From Ferruginibacter sp. (GTDB lineage: Bacteria; Bacteroidota; Bacteroidia; Chitinophagales; Chitinophagaceae), in assembly GCA_016786725.1 (NCBI GenBank), contig JAEUVU010000022.1, forward strand, positions 20,559-84,558: a stretch of 64,000 nucleotides of DNA, in the 5' to 3' direction. Positions 8,673-17,455 of the stretch are shown piece by piece. Numbering within the stretch: the stretch's first letter is position 1; the number at the start of each line of letters is the position of its first letter. The position numbers and the translations under genes were made by a program. Below the pieces are notes generated by a model. The model worked only from the letters and a program-made list of their open reading frames with translations. It was not told where the DNA came from and ran no database searches.

Positions 8673-9704
8673 ATGCCCCAATTAAACTGGAACGATAGCA
8701 AAAATCTTTTAAGCAAACTTACTTTCAGGCGCTTTATCAATGGCAGTAAAGTATTGGGCAGTTATTACATCAGCCGCATATTAAACAAGCCTGTACAATG
8801 GGGTTACCCGGTTTCCATTTCTTTTGAGCCAACCACCAGCTGCAACCTGCGCTGCCCGGAATGCCCCAGTGGTTTAAGGCAGTTCAGCAGGCCAACCGGT
8901 ATGTTGCAAAATGATTTTTTCAGGCGCACCATTGATGAGATACACAAAGAGTTGTTGTATCTTATTTTCTATTTCCAGGGCGAGCCTTACCTGAACCCCG
9001 ATTTTTTAGACATGGTAAAATACGCCAGCAATAAAAAAATCTATACAGCCACATCAACCAATGCCCACTACTTAACAGATGCCAGTGCAAAAAAAACAGT
9101 GGAGAGTGGCCTGGACCGGTTGATCATTTCCATTGATGGCACCACACAGGATGTTTACCAGCAATACCGCGTTGGCGGCAATCTTGATAAGGTGTTGGAA
9201 GGTGCAAGGAACATTATGAAATGGAAAAAAGAATTAAAAAGCAAAACGCCTTTTGTTTTTTTCCAGTTTTTAGTAGTTAAACCAAACGAGCACCAGGTTG
9301 AGGATATTAAGCGGCTTGCAAAAGAAGTGGGTGTGGATGAAGTGCGTTTTAAAACCGCACAGGTATATGATTATGAAACCGATCCCAACAACCTGATACC
9401 AACTATTGATAAATACAGCCGGTATAAAAAAAATGCTAACGGCACATACAGTGCCAAAAACAAACTGGCCAACCGATGCTGGAAACTGCAACATGCCAAT
9501 GTAATTACCTGGGATGGTTTGGTGGTGCCCTGTTGCTTTGATAAAGATGCTACCCATCAACTGGGCAATTTAAAAACACAGTCGTTCAAAGAAATTTGGC
9601 ACAATGATAATTATAAACAGTTCCGTAATGAGCTGATGAAAAGCAGAAAAAACATTGATATTTGTGCAAATTGCAGCGAGGGTGTTTCTGTTTGGAAAGA
9701 TTAA
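8673..9704 (+). CDS. Radical SAM/SPASM domain protein
   Basis: The ATG at 8673 is preferred over the in-frame TTG at 8667, which lies within the -7 box. The radical SAM cluster motif CNLRCPEC is at residues 57-64 (CxxxCxxC), followed by a typical half TIM barrel. The C-terminus has a SPASM-type set of cysteines (NRCWKL, VPCCFDKD, DICANCSEG) for an auxiliary Fe-S cluster. Such enzymes modify peptides or small molecules; the substrate is unknown and no peptide precursor is next to it. Confidence 0.9.
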   Translation: MPQLNWNDSKNLLSKLTFRRFINGSKVLGSYYISRILNKPVQWGYPVSISFEPTTSCNLRCPECPSGLRQFSRPTGMLQNDFFRRTIDEIHKELLYLIFYFQGEPYLNPDFLDMVKYASNKKIYTATSTNAHYLTDASAKKTVESGLDRLIISIDGTTQDVYQQYRVGGNLDKVLEGARNIMKWKKELKSKTPFVFFQFLVVKPNEHQVEDIKRLAKEVGVDEVRFKTAQVYDYETDPNNLIPTIDKYSRYKKNANGTYSAKNKLANRCWKLQHANVITWDGLVVPCCFDKDATHQLGNLKTQSFKEIWHNDNYKQFRNELMKSRKNIDICANCSEGVSVWKD

Positions 9705-9734
9705 CGGTTGCAATCACTTTAAATAAAAAGTTTT

Positions 9735-10805
9735 ATGGAGCAAACAAGCTTTAATGAACGCCTGCGGCAGATACTGATACTGATGCTTATCCTGGTGATT
9801 GCTCTTTTGCTGATCATAGAACTGAAAGTTTTTATTCCTGGCCTGCTGGGTGGTATTACATTGTATATATTAAGCCGTTCATTATATTTTCAGCTTATTT
9901 TTAAAAGAAAATGGAAGAAGGGATGGACTGCTCTGTTATTTATTTTATGTTATCTCATCATCATTGCATTGCCGGTATATATCAGCATAACCCTGGCTTC
10001 ACCTAAAATAAAAGGCATTACTGAAAACCAGCAACAGATCATTGATGGTATTGAGGCGGTTTCAGCAAAAGTACAGCAGAGAACAGGCATTACCCTTTTA
10101 TCAGCCGAGAGCGCAAAAACCATTGCGCAAAAAGTTTCGGCTTTTGTTCCCCGTATTTTAAACAGTACCATGGTTTTGCTTACCAATCTTATCATGATGT
10201 TCTTTTTGCTTTATTATTTATTATACAGCGGCAGGGAAGTAGAAAGATACCTGGCCAAAGTAATTCCTTTAAAACACGAGAATGTGAACCTGCTTGCCGG
10301 CGAAACTAAAATGATGATCAAAGCAAATGCATTGGGCATTCCTGTTATATGCATTATACAAGGCGCTTTTGCAACGCTCGGTTACTGGATATTTGGTGTG
10401 GAAGACTGGGGCCTCTGGGGTTTTGTTACCGGTGTTTTCGCATTCTTTCCACTGGTGGGCACCATGATCATCTGGGTGCCCCTGGCAGGCTATTTATTTA
10501 TACAGGGAAGCGGCTTGCCGGCCATTGGCCTTACTATTTACAGCATTGTAGTTACAGGCAATGTTGATTACCTTGCCCGGTTAACGCTTATGAAGCGCCT
10601 GGGCGATGTGCATCCTATTGTGACCGTACTGGGTGTTATTGTAGGCCTCAACCTTTTTGGTTTTATAGGCCTTATTTTCGGGCCCCTGCTGGTGAGCTAT
10701 TTTATTGTTATGGTAAGAATTTATATTAATGAATTTGATAAAACACCCCAGGTAACAAATGCTATTACAGAAACTCAAAAACCAGAGCCCAACCCTGAAA
10801 AATGA
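9735..10805 (+). CDS. AI-2E family transporter (UPF0118/PerM-like permease)
   Basis: The protein has about eight membrane helices and the family layout: two N-terminal helix pairs, a cytoplasmic helical segment (residues about 90-150), and C-terminal helices including VTGNVDYLARLTLMKRLGDVHPIVTVLGVIVGL. Members have been linked to autoinducer-2 export or Na+/H+ exchange; the real substrate here is unknown. Its stop overlaps the start of the MarR-type gene by 4 bp, so the two are translationally coupled. Confidence 0.9.
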   Translation: MEQTSFNERLRQILILMLILVIALLLIIELKVFIPGLLGGITLYILSRSLYFQLIFKRKWKKGWTALLFILCYLIIIALPVYISITLASPKIKGITENQQQIIDGIEAVSAKVQQRTGITLLSAESAKTIAQKVSAFVPRILNSTMVLLTNLIMMFFLLYYLLYSGREVERYLAKVIPLKHENVNLLAGETKMMIKANALGIPVICIIQGAFATLGYWIFGVEDWGLWGFVTGVFAFFPLVGTMIIWVPLAGYLFIQGSGLPAIGLTIYSIVVTGNVDYLARLTLMKRLGDVHPIVTVLGVIVGLNLFGFIGLIFGPLLVSYFIVMVRIYINEFDKTPQVTNAITETQKPEPNPEK

Positions 10806-11254
10806 GTATAGAAAAAGACATAAACCAGCACACATTCCGAAATGAATATCAAAAAGGTATTATCAACCTCATTTATACCTTTCATTGGATGAATGAGAAA
10901 ATGAAATCTGTTTTTGATAATGAAGGCATTACCAGCCAGCAATACAATATCCTGCGCATTTTACGTGGCGCCGGTACCCCCATCTCTACCCTGCAGATAC
11001 GTGAACGTATGCTGGATAAAATGAGCGACACCAGCCGAATTGTTGACCGGCTTGTTTTAAAAGGGCTTGTAAAAAAGAATACCTGCAAAGCCGATAAGCG
11101 CCTGGTAGATGTAAGTATCACTGCCGAAGGAAGGGCAATACTGGCGACAATTGATGAGTATGAAAAAGACATGGATGCCGTTTTGGGCAACCTGAGCGAA
11201 GCTGAAGCAAAAACCTTTAACAAATTACTGGATAAGATCCGTGAGCCCAAATAA
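10802..11254 (+). CDS. MarR family transcriptional regulator
   Basis: This 150-residue winged-helix protein has the MarR core: FDNEGITSQQYNILRILRGAG, the recognition helix region LDKMSDTSRIVDRLVLKGLVKK and the wing CKADKRLVDVSITAEG. The ATGA overlap with the AI-2E-family transporter suggests it controls that gene or senses its substrate. A start inside the transporter's stop codon fixes the N-terminus. Confidence 0.92.
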   Translation: MSIEKDINQHTFRNEYQKGIINLIYTFHWMNEKMKSVFDNEGITSQQYNILRILRGAGTPISTLQIRERMLDKMSDTSRIVDRLVLKGLVKKNTCKADKRLVDVSITAEGRAILATIDEYEKDMDAVLGNLSEAEAKTFNKLLDKIREPK

Positions 11255-11267
11255 TCAAATACCATTC

Positions 11268-12470
11268 ATGAAATTTTCCTTTTCTTTTTTATTCCTCATT
11301 GCCTGTTGCTTATTGCCTGTTGCCTCTTCTGCCCAAACCAAACCTGAGTTTCGTGGAGTATGGGTTGCAACAGTTGATAATATTGACTGGCCAACCCGTG
11401 GCAATTTTAATTCCGATTCTCAAAAAGTGGAATTCATTCGCCTGCTTGATATGCACCAGCGCAACGGCATGAATGCAATGATTGTGCAGATACGCCCGGT
11501 AACCGATGCATTCTATCCCTCGCAGTACGAACCCTGGAGTGAATTCCTTACCGGTAAGCAAGGTCAGCCCCCTGTGCCTTATTACGATCCGCTTGAATTT
11601 ATGATAGCCGAAACACACAAGCGGGGCATGGAGTTTCATGCGTGGATGAACCCTTACCGTGCCGTTTTTAATATCAACAAATCGTCTGTTTCCGACACAC
11701 ATATTACCAGAATTCATCCCGGGTGGTTTTTAACCTACGGCGATAAAAGATATTTTGATCCGGGTAATAAAGAAGCACAACTTTATTTAACTAATGTGGT
11801 AAAAGATGTGGTTAGCCGTTATGCAGTTGACGCCATTCATTTCGACGATTATTTTTATCCTTATAAAATTCCCGGTAAAGAATTTCCTGATTATGCCAGT
11901 TACAACAAATATGGCAATGGAATGACTAAAGACAATTGGAGAAGAAGTAATACCGATTCCATCATCAGCAAACTGAGTGCTGTAATTAAAAAAGAAAATC
12001 CAAAATGCCAGTTCGGCATCAGTCCATTTGGAGTTTGGCGCAATATTGATAAAGACCCCGATGGCAGCCAGACAAATGGCGCCCAAACAAATTATGATGA
12101 CCTGTATGCTGATATTTTATTGTGGTTAAAAAAAGGCTGGATTGATTATGTGGCGCCACAACTGTACTGGGAATTTGGCCATAAAGTAGCACCTTATGAA
12201 ATTTTGCTCGACTGGTGGAGCAAACATACTTACGGCAGAAATTGTTACATCGGCCTTGGCATTTACCGTGCAGGCAGCAATGCCGCCTGGAAAGATCTTA
12301 CACAATTGCCACGCATGATTGATGCATTGCGAACCACCCCTAACATACAAGGCATGATCTTTTTCAGCAGTAAAACCTTTGCTAAAAACCCCAATGGCTG
12401 GAGCGATACTTTAAGATTGAATTATTTCAAAGAGCCGGCAAAAACGCCGGCAATGAATTGGATAAAATAG
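11268..12470 (+). CDS. Family 10-like glycosyl hydrolase (GHL10/DUF187, YngK-like)
   Basis: The chosen ATG (11268) begins a signal peptide, MKFSFSFLFLIACCLLPVASSAQ-type, with cleavage after SSAQ. The mature protein begins KPEFRGVWVATVDNIDWPTR and contains KRGMEFHAWMNPYRAVF and VDAIHFDDYFYPY, typical of the GHL10 TIM barrel related to glycoside hydrolases. It probably acts on a surface or environmental polysaccharide. An ATG at 11241 inside the MarR gene would add nine residues before the signal and is less likely. Confidence 0.88.
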   Translation: MKFSFSFLFLIACCLLPVASSAQTKPEFRGVWVATVDNIDWPTRGNFNSDSQKVEFIRLLDMHQRNGMNAMIVQIRPVTDAFYPSQYEPWSEFLTGKQGQPPVPYYDPLEFMIAETHKRGMEFHAWMNPYRAVFNINKSSVSDTHITRIHPGWFLTYGDKRYFDPGNKEAQLYLTNVVKDVVSRYAVDAIHFDDYFYPYKIPGKEFPDYASYNKYGNGMTKDNWRRSNTDSIISKLSAVIKKENPKCQFGISPFGVWRNIDKDPDGSQTNGAQTNYDDLYADILLWLKKGWIDYVAPQLYWEFGHKVAPYEILLDWWSKHTYGRNCYIGLGIYRAGSNAAWKDLTQLPRMIDALRTTPNIQGMIFFSSKTFAKNPNGWSDTLRLNYFKEPAKTPAMNWIK

Positions 12471-12503
12471 TTTTTTATCGTCTTCCAAAAACAAAGCAAA
12501 TAC

Positions 12504-12533
12504 TTGACCCGCTGTCAATTTTCTTTACCTTTG
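12504..12533 (+). promoter_or_regulatory. Promoter of the DegT aminotransferase gene
   Basis: TTG (12504-12506), a 19-bp spacer and TACCTTTG (12526-12533) match the Bacteroidetes sigma-A consensus. A leader of about 60 nt would precede the ATG at 12602. Confidence 0.65.
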
Positions 12534-12601
12534 CCATATTAAGTTGCGCATTAAACTAAGAGCTTTATTCATTATTCATTTTTCATTCTTAATTATATTT
12601 T

Positions 12602-13819
12602 ATGCCCGGTTTTGAACATTTTGGAAAAGAAGAAATAAAAGAAGTAAATGATGTACTGGAAACGGGCATTATGATGCGTTATGGTTTTGATGGCCCCCGC
12701 AAAGGCATTTGGAAAGCCAAAGAACTGGAAGATGCCATTTGCGAAACCTTTGGCTGCAAGCATGCCCAGCTATTAAGCAGTGGCACGGCTGCTTTAACAA
12801 CCGCTATGGCTGCGTTAGGTATTGGCTATGGCGATGAGGTCATTCTTCCTTCTTTTACTTTTGTTGCCAGTTTTGAAGCAGTGTTGAGTGTTGGTGCCAT
12901 ACCGGTTTTTGTTGATGTAGATGATACGTTGACATTAGGCCCCCATGCCGTTCGCAATGCTATCACCTCAAAAACAAAATGCATTATGCCCGTACACATG
13001 TGCGGCAGTATGGCAGATATGGATGCATTGCAGGCAATATGCAAAGAGCATAATTTAATTTTACTGGAAGATGCCTGCCAGAGCATCGGTGGCAGTTACA
13101 AAGGAAAAAAGCTGGGTACCATCGGCGATGCCGGAACCTTTAGTTTTGATTTTGTAAAAACCATTACCTGTGCCGAAGGCGGTGTGGTGATGACCAACCG
13201 TGAAGATGTTTATATTGCCAGCGATGGCTATACCGATCATGGCCACGATCATAAGGGCGCCGATCGTGGAGCCGACCTGCATCCTTTTATCGGTTACAAC
13301 TTTCGCATAAGTGAATTACATGCAGCTGTTGGTTTGGCGCAGATAAAAAAGCTGGATACATTTTTAAGTATCCAGAAAAAAAATCACACTGCTTTAAAAA
13401 ATGCATTGGCGCAAATTCCGGAAGTAAGCTTCAGAAGAATACCGGATGAGGCCGGCGACAGTTGCACTTTCCTAAGCTGGTTTTTGCCAACAGAAGAAGC
13501 AACCAAAGCTGTTGTTGCTGAATTAAAGGCACAGAATATTTTAGCCGGTAATTTTTACTGGTTCGTAAATAACTGGCATTATATCAGCAAATGGGATCAT
13601 CTTAAAAATGCAGTAACACTAAACAGCCTGCATCCCGATCTTAAAGCTGCTGTTATACATCATGCAACCAAAGATTTTGCTGCAAGCGATGCCATCATGA
13701 GCCGCTGCATATCTACTGCAATAAGCCTGCTGTGGACAGATGAGCAATTGCAAACAAAATGCGACCAAATGGTGGGTGTAATAAAGAAAGTATTGAGTGA
13801 GCAGAAGGTTGAGTTTTAA
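12602..13819 (+). CDS. DegT/DnrJ/EryC1/StrS family PLP aminotransferase
   Basis: The fold-type I aminotransferase has the family landmarks SSGTAAL (PLP phosphate binding), LPSFTFVAS, LLEDACQSIGG (Asp157 pairs with the PLP ring nitrogen) and the Schiff-base lysine Lys186 in FDFVKTITCAEGG. Members transfer an amino group to nucleotide-linked keto-sugars in surface polysaccharide or antibiotic pathways. No other sugar-nucleotide gene is adjacent, so the substrate cannot be named. Confidence 0.9.
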   Translation: MPGFEHFGKEEIKEVNDVLETGIMMRYGFDGPRKGIWKAKELEDAICETFGCKHAQLLSSGTAALTTAMAALGIGYGDEVILPSFTFVASFEAVLSVGAIPVFVDVDDTLTLGPHAVRNAITSKTKCIMPVHMCGSMADMDALQAICKEHNLILLEDACQSIGGSYKGKKLGTIGDAGTFSFDFVKTITCAEGGVVMTNREDVYIASDGYTDHGHDHKGADRGADLHPFIGYNFRISELHAAVGLAQIKKLDTFLSIQKKNHTALKNALAQIPEVSFRRIPDEAGDSCTFLSWFLPTEEATKAVVAELKAQNILAGNFYWFVNNWHYISKWDHLKNAVTLNSLHPDLKAAVIHHATKDFAASDAIMSRCISTAISLLWTDEQLQTKCDQMVGVIKKVLSEQKVEF

Positions 13820-13839
13820 AAAATATTCGTTCAGATACA

Positions 13840-13868
13840 AACGGCAATTTTATGATTGCCGTTTTTTA
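13840..13868. terminator. Terminator between convergent genes
   Basis: AACGGCAAT (13840-13848) pairs with ATTGCCGTT (13855-13863) and a T run follows on the plus strand. It ends the aminotransferase gene and lies just beyond the stop of the minus-strand gene at 13873. Confidence 0.85.
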
Positions 13869-13872
13869 TTTC

Positions 13873-14277
13873 TCAGTATGAAGGCAAGATTCCTGCGTTT
13901 GGTTTTCCCTCCAGGTAATTATTGTATTGCAGGCTTCCCAGCCTGAGTCTTAATGGAATTTTTGTTGCTTTTTCAAACTGCAATTCTTTTTTACAAAAAA
14001 AACCAAAATTGCGGGTATAGAAGTCGGCCTGGAAGGAAAAACAGGAACCTGGGCTTATCGGAATGCCTGAATTTTTAACAGTTTTTACTGAAACGAAATT
14101 TCTTACCCCTGCATGACGAAATGTATTGAAAGTATTGATTTTACTGGCATTTGAGAAGCCTGGTTGTTCGTAAAAAAGGTCTTTATTAAACAGGGTTTGG
14201 GCATTAATATCCTGACTTGTAGCCGTACTTGCCACAAAAATCATGCAAAAAAATAAATATTTAGCAATTTTATGCAT
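13873..14277 (-). CDS. Secreted protein of unknown function
   Basis: This 134-residue product starts with a clear signal peptide (MHKIAKYLFFCMIFVASTATS). The mature part has two cysteines near the middle (SCFSF and FFCKKE) that could form a disulfide, and ends with RLRLGSLQYNNYLEGKPNAG. I do not recognise a family. It is divergent from the sigma-54 gene with a short shared upstream region. Confidence 0.6.
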   Translation of the reverse strand: MHKIAKYLFFCMIFVASTATSQDINAQTLFNKDLFYEQPGFSNASKINTFNTFRHAGVRNFVSVKTVKNSGIPISPGSCFSFQADFYTRNFGFFCKKELQFEKATKIPLRLRLGSLQYNNYLEGKPNAGILPSY

Positions 14278-14369
14278 TTTGCTTGGCTTATCTCTGTAAA
14301 TTTACGTTGTTATTTCAGCATTGGATTATTCAATTTTCACAAGTTTTTACCCTAACCGTATTTTACCAA

Positions 14370-15857
14370 ATGGCTTTAAGTCAGGGACTATATCAAAAGC
14401 AGTTACAGAAATTATCCCCACAGCAAATTCAGTTGATGAAATTGCTGCAGGTACCTACTGCCCAACTGGAAGAAAGGATAAAAGAAGAGATCGAAGAAAA
14501 CCCCGCATTGGAAGAAGCAGAAGATGGCCATGAAACAGAATATGACGAACCGCAGGATGAGTTTTCTGATTCAGAGGACGAGGATACAGAAATGGACGGC
14601 AGCGTGGATGAGTATGATAATATTGACATCAGCGAATATGTAAGCGATGGCGACGATGAAGTAGGCGACTATAAGCTGAAAGACACCAATTACCCTGAGC
14701 TTGATGAAGGAAAAGAAATTCCGATAAAAGTTGAACGAGGCTTTAATGAAATGATGCTGGAACAACTGGGTATGCTCACACTCAATGAACATCAAAACAA
14801 AGTAGCCCTCCAGATCATTGGTAACCTGGATGACGATGGCTATTTAAGAAGAGAATTTTCAGCTATCGTAGATGACCTTGCATTCAGACAAAACATCTCA
14901 ACAACAGAAGAAGAAATTGCAGAACTGGTTTTGCAGATACAGCAATTTGACCCGCCAGGCATTGGAGCCCGTAACCTGCAGGAGTGCCTGTTGCTGCAGC
15001 TTGAAAGAAAATTACACGAAGGCAAGCATGTTGAAATGGCAATCAAAGTGCTTGAGAAATACTTTGACGAATTTACAAAAAAACATTACGAAAAGATACA
15101 GCGGGGATTTGATTTGGATGATGACCAGTTAAGGGAAGTAATAAACCAGATCATTAAATTAAACCCAAAACCTGCCGGATCGGTTGGCGAAGGCAGCCGC
15201 AGCGAAAGTTATGTGGTGCCTGATTTCTTTATTTACAATAATGCAGGCAAGCTTGAGTTAACGTTGAACAACAAAAATGCCCCCGACCTCCGCATAAGTG
15301 AAGGTTACAGGGAGATGCTGAAAGAATATGACCGTGGCAGCAAAAAAGACAAGCGGCAAAAAGAAGCCGTCATCTTCATCAAACAAAAAATTGATGCTGC
15401 CAAATGGTTCATTGATGCTATTAAGCAAAGACACAATACTTTACTGAACACCATGGAAGCCATCATGAATTATCAGCGGGCCTTTTTTATCTCCGGCGAT
15501 GAAACCGACCTGCGGCCAATGATACTAAAGCATATTGCAGAAGAAACCAATCTTGATATTTCTACGGTAAGCCGTGTTGCCAACAGCAAATTTGTGCAAA
15601 CAGAATTCGGCACTTACCGCCTTAAATTTTTCTTTAGTGAAAGTTTACAGACAGACAGTGGTGAAGAAGTAAGTACAAGGGAAGTTAAAAAGATACTGAG
15701 CGATATTATTGAAGGAGAAGATAAAAAGCATCCTTACAGTGATGAAAAACTTACGGAGATGCTGCAGGAAAAAGGGTATAATATTGCAAGAAGAACGGTT
15801 GCCAAATACAGGGAGCAACTGAATATATCTGTAGCCCGGTTAAGAAAAGAATTATGA
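14370..15857 (+). CDS. rpoN: RNA polymerase sigma-54 factor
   Basis: The ATG at 14370 begins the canonical activator-interacting region MALSQGLYQKQLQKLSPQQ. An acidic region II follows (many D/E at residues about 50-120), then the core-binding domain, the helix-turn-helix (DISTVSRVANSKFVQTEFG) and the RpoN box ARRTVAKYR near the C-terminus. The frame is open to 14283, but those 29 residues are not family-like. It directs transcription from -24/-12 promoters with enhancer-binding proteins. Its stop overlaps the next start by 4 bp. Confidence 0.97.
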   Translation: MALSQGLYQKQLQKLSPQQIQLMKLLQVPTAQLEERIKEEIEENPALEEAEDGHETEYDEPQDEFSDSEDEDTEMDGSVDEYDNIDISEYVSDGDDEVGDYKLKDTNYPELDEGKEIPIKVERGFNEMMLEQLGMLTLNEHQNKVALQIIGNLDDDGYLRREFSAIVDDLAFRQNISTTEEEIAELVLQIQQFDPPGIGARNLQECLLLQLERKLHEGKHVEMAIKVLEKYFDEFTKKHYEKIQRGFDLDDDQLREVINQIIKLNPKPAGSVGEGSRSESYVVPDFFIYNNAGKLELTLNNKNAPDLRISEGYREMLKEYDRGSKKDKRQKEAVIFIKQKIDAAKWFIDAIKQRHNTLLNTMEAIMNYQRAFFISGDETDLRPMILKHIAEETNLDISTVSRVANSKFVQTEFGTYRLKFFFSESLQTDSGEEVSTREVKKILSDIIEGEDKKHPYSDEKLTEMLQEKGYNIARRTVAKYREQLNISVARLRKEL

Positions 15858-16546
15858 GTAAGCAGTTAACAGTTGGCAATGGGCAGTTGGCAAATGAGCT
15901 GGTTTCCGGTTATAAGTTTCATTTCATTACAAGATTCTTTGCCCGGTTTTTCTCGGTTATATTTCACCCGTTGTTTATTCCTTTTTATTTTATTGCGTTT
16001 TTGATCAATTACCACCCATCTTACTTTTCGGGTTTTAGTTTCTACACAAAATTTGCAGTGCTGAGGATAACATTTTTGAACACCATTTTTTTTCCTGCGT
16101 TTGCTTTATTAGTAATGAAGGGCCTTGGTTTTGTAAAATCATTTATGCTGTACAGCCGTGAAGACAGGATCGGCCCATACCTGGCCAATATGATCTTTTA
16201 TTTCTGGACGGCGAGGGTTTTCTTCAACTTTCAACCGGAGTTAACACCTGTTCTTGCCAGTTTTATGACTGGTGTTTTTCTTACAACAGCCCTTGCATTA
16301 ATGGCAAACATCTTTTATAAAATAAGCATGCATGCCATCGGTTGCGGCGGTTTGCTGGGCATCTTCCTCATTATCATGAACACCAACAGCATGTTGATGA
16401 CCTGGCCCCTGTCCATTGCATTACTTATCACAGGCCTTGTTTGCACTTCCCGTTTAATAGTAAGCGATCATACACAAAAAGAAATTTACCTGGGTCTTTT
16501 GGTTGGCCTTGTTTGCCAGTTTGGTGCTGCCATTGCTATACTGTAA
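15854..16546 (+). CDS. Integral membrane protein, divergent PAP2-like
   Basis: About six membrane helices. Three short motifs resemble a degenerate PAP2 phosphatase site: SREDRIGP (first), KISMHAIGCGG (like the SGH motif) and SRLIVSDHTQKEIYLG (like SR-x5-H). This makes a membrane lipid phosphatase or related role possible but unproven. The ATG overlaps the rpoN stop. The first 15 codons sit on a simple repeat (CAGTTAACAGTTGGCAATGG), so a later start is possible. Confidence 0.6.
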   Translation: MSKQLTVGNGQLANELVSGYKFHFITRFFARFFSVIFHPLFIPFYFIAFLINYHPSYFSGFSFYTKFAVLRITFLNTIFFPAFALLVMKGLGFVKSFMLYSREDRIGPYLANMIFYFWTARVFFNFQPELTPVLASFMTGVFLTTALALMANIFYKISMHAIGCGGLLGIFLIIMNTNSMLMTWPLSIALLITGLVCTSRLIVSDHTQKEIYLGLLVGLVCQFGAAIAIL

Positions 16547-16552
16547 AATAAA

Positions 16553-16579
16553 AAGACCCTGCTTTAGCTGCAGAGTCTT
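16553..16579. terminator. Hairpin terminator after the rpoN pair
   Basis: AAGACCCTGC (16553-16562) and GCAGAGTCTT (16570-16579) pair with one mismatch around a 7-nt loop. The T run is weak on the plus strand and better on the minus strand. Confidence 0.6.
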
Positions 16580-16930
16580 CTTTCCTGTCGTGCCTAACAA
16601 TAAAAACTTTAAAACTGTAGATGAAATATAGTTTTCAATGCAAGTATTTTAAAAACCAGCACGGCTTTAGTACTGATCTCAATTTCTTCCGGGTACGATA
16701 CTTAGTTTGTCAGTCTTGTTTACTATTAAACATCGTTTCTCCTAAATCGCATTTTATTAATGATTTATTGTGTTTAAAAACAAAATGATAAAAATATTTT
16801 TTTTCAGCTCTTTAAACGGGTAAAATTCCTAAGCAACTTTACTTTTTCGGTAAAAAGATCATTCGTAAATATGCTTGCGGATTAACATCTGGATTGCAAT
16901 TTGAATTCAGCCGCTACTCTCATAAATCTT

Positions 16931-16938
16931 TATCTTTG
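16931..16938 (+). promoter_or_regulatory. -7 promoter box upstream of 16958
   Basis: TATCTTTG fits the TAnnTTTG consensus, 20 bp before the ATG at 16958. No convincing -33 box at 19-21 bp. It could drive 16958 and the darA block downstream. Confidence 0.5.
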
Positions 16939-16957
16939 TATATCAATGTTCGATAAA

Positions 16958-17440
16958 ATGAATATCAGGATAATCTTTAATTTACTGTTGCTGGTTTTGA
17001 GTTTCAGCGTAAATGCAGGTACATCAAAAACAAATTTTGATAAAGAGGCTTTCTATAATGCGATGGCCGCAAGCGATATCAACTCAATCAATAACCAGTT
17101 AAATATTATCAAGGCCGCTTCAATAAATGAAAAAGAAGCATATGAGGGTGCTTTATTAATGAAAAAAGCAGGCCTGGTTACCAAAGCCCAGGAAAAATTA
17201 AGCCTCTTTAAACAAGGCCGCTCAAAGCTGGAGGCGGCGATAAAAAAGGATAAGGATAATGCTGAGTTTAGTTTTTTGCGCCTCATCATACAGGAGCATG
17301 CTCCTAAAGTGGTTGAATACCGCAATAATATTAATGCCGATGTATTGGCAATCCGCTCCAATTTTAAAACACTGCATCCTGTGGTTCAGCAGGCCATTAA
17401 TGATTACACCAAAAAATCGAAGGTTTTAAAGCCGCTTTAG
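16958..17440 (+). CDS. Small secreted protein of unknown function upstream of darA
   Basis: The ATG at 16958 gives a signal peptide (MNIRIIFNLLLLVLSFSVNAG). The open frame reaches back to 16901, but that part contains the promoter box. The mature protein is about 140 residues, mostly helical and lysine-rich, with EAYEGALLMKKAGLVTKAQEKL and FSFLRLIIQEHAPKVVEYRNNI. I do not know its family. It is 15 bp upstream of darA on the same strand, so it may belong to the pigment operon and act in the periplasm. Confidence 0.65.
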   Translation: MNIRIIFNLLLLVLSFSVNAGTSKTNFDKEAFYNAMAASDINSINNQLNIIKAASINEKEAYEGALLMKKAGLVTKAQEKLSLFKQGRSKLEAAIKKDKDNAEFSFLRLIIQEHAPKVVEYRNNINADVLAIRSNFKTLHPVVQQAINDYTKKSKVLKPL

Positions 17441-17455
17441 CCTTAATTTGCAGTA

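Larger units (their letters stand above)
16547..16957. other. Intergenic stretch before the pigment locus
   Basis: This 411-bp gap holds a hairpin just after the membrane protein gene (16553-16579) and a -7 promoter box near its right end (16931-16938). The middle, about 16600-16900, is AT-rich and I see no gene, RNA or repeat in it. Confidence 0.6.

Noticed and set aside
16553..16579. Hairpin as a structured RNA or riboswitch
   Set aside because: The stem is short and follows a stop codon at a typical terminator distance; no conserved core is visible.
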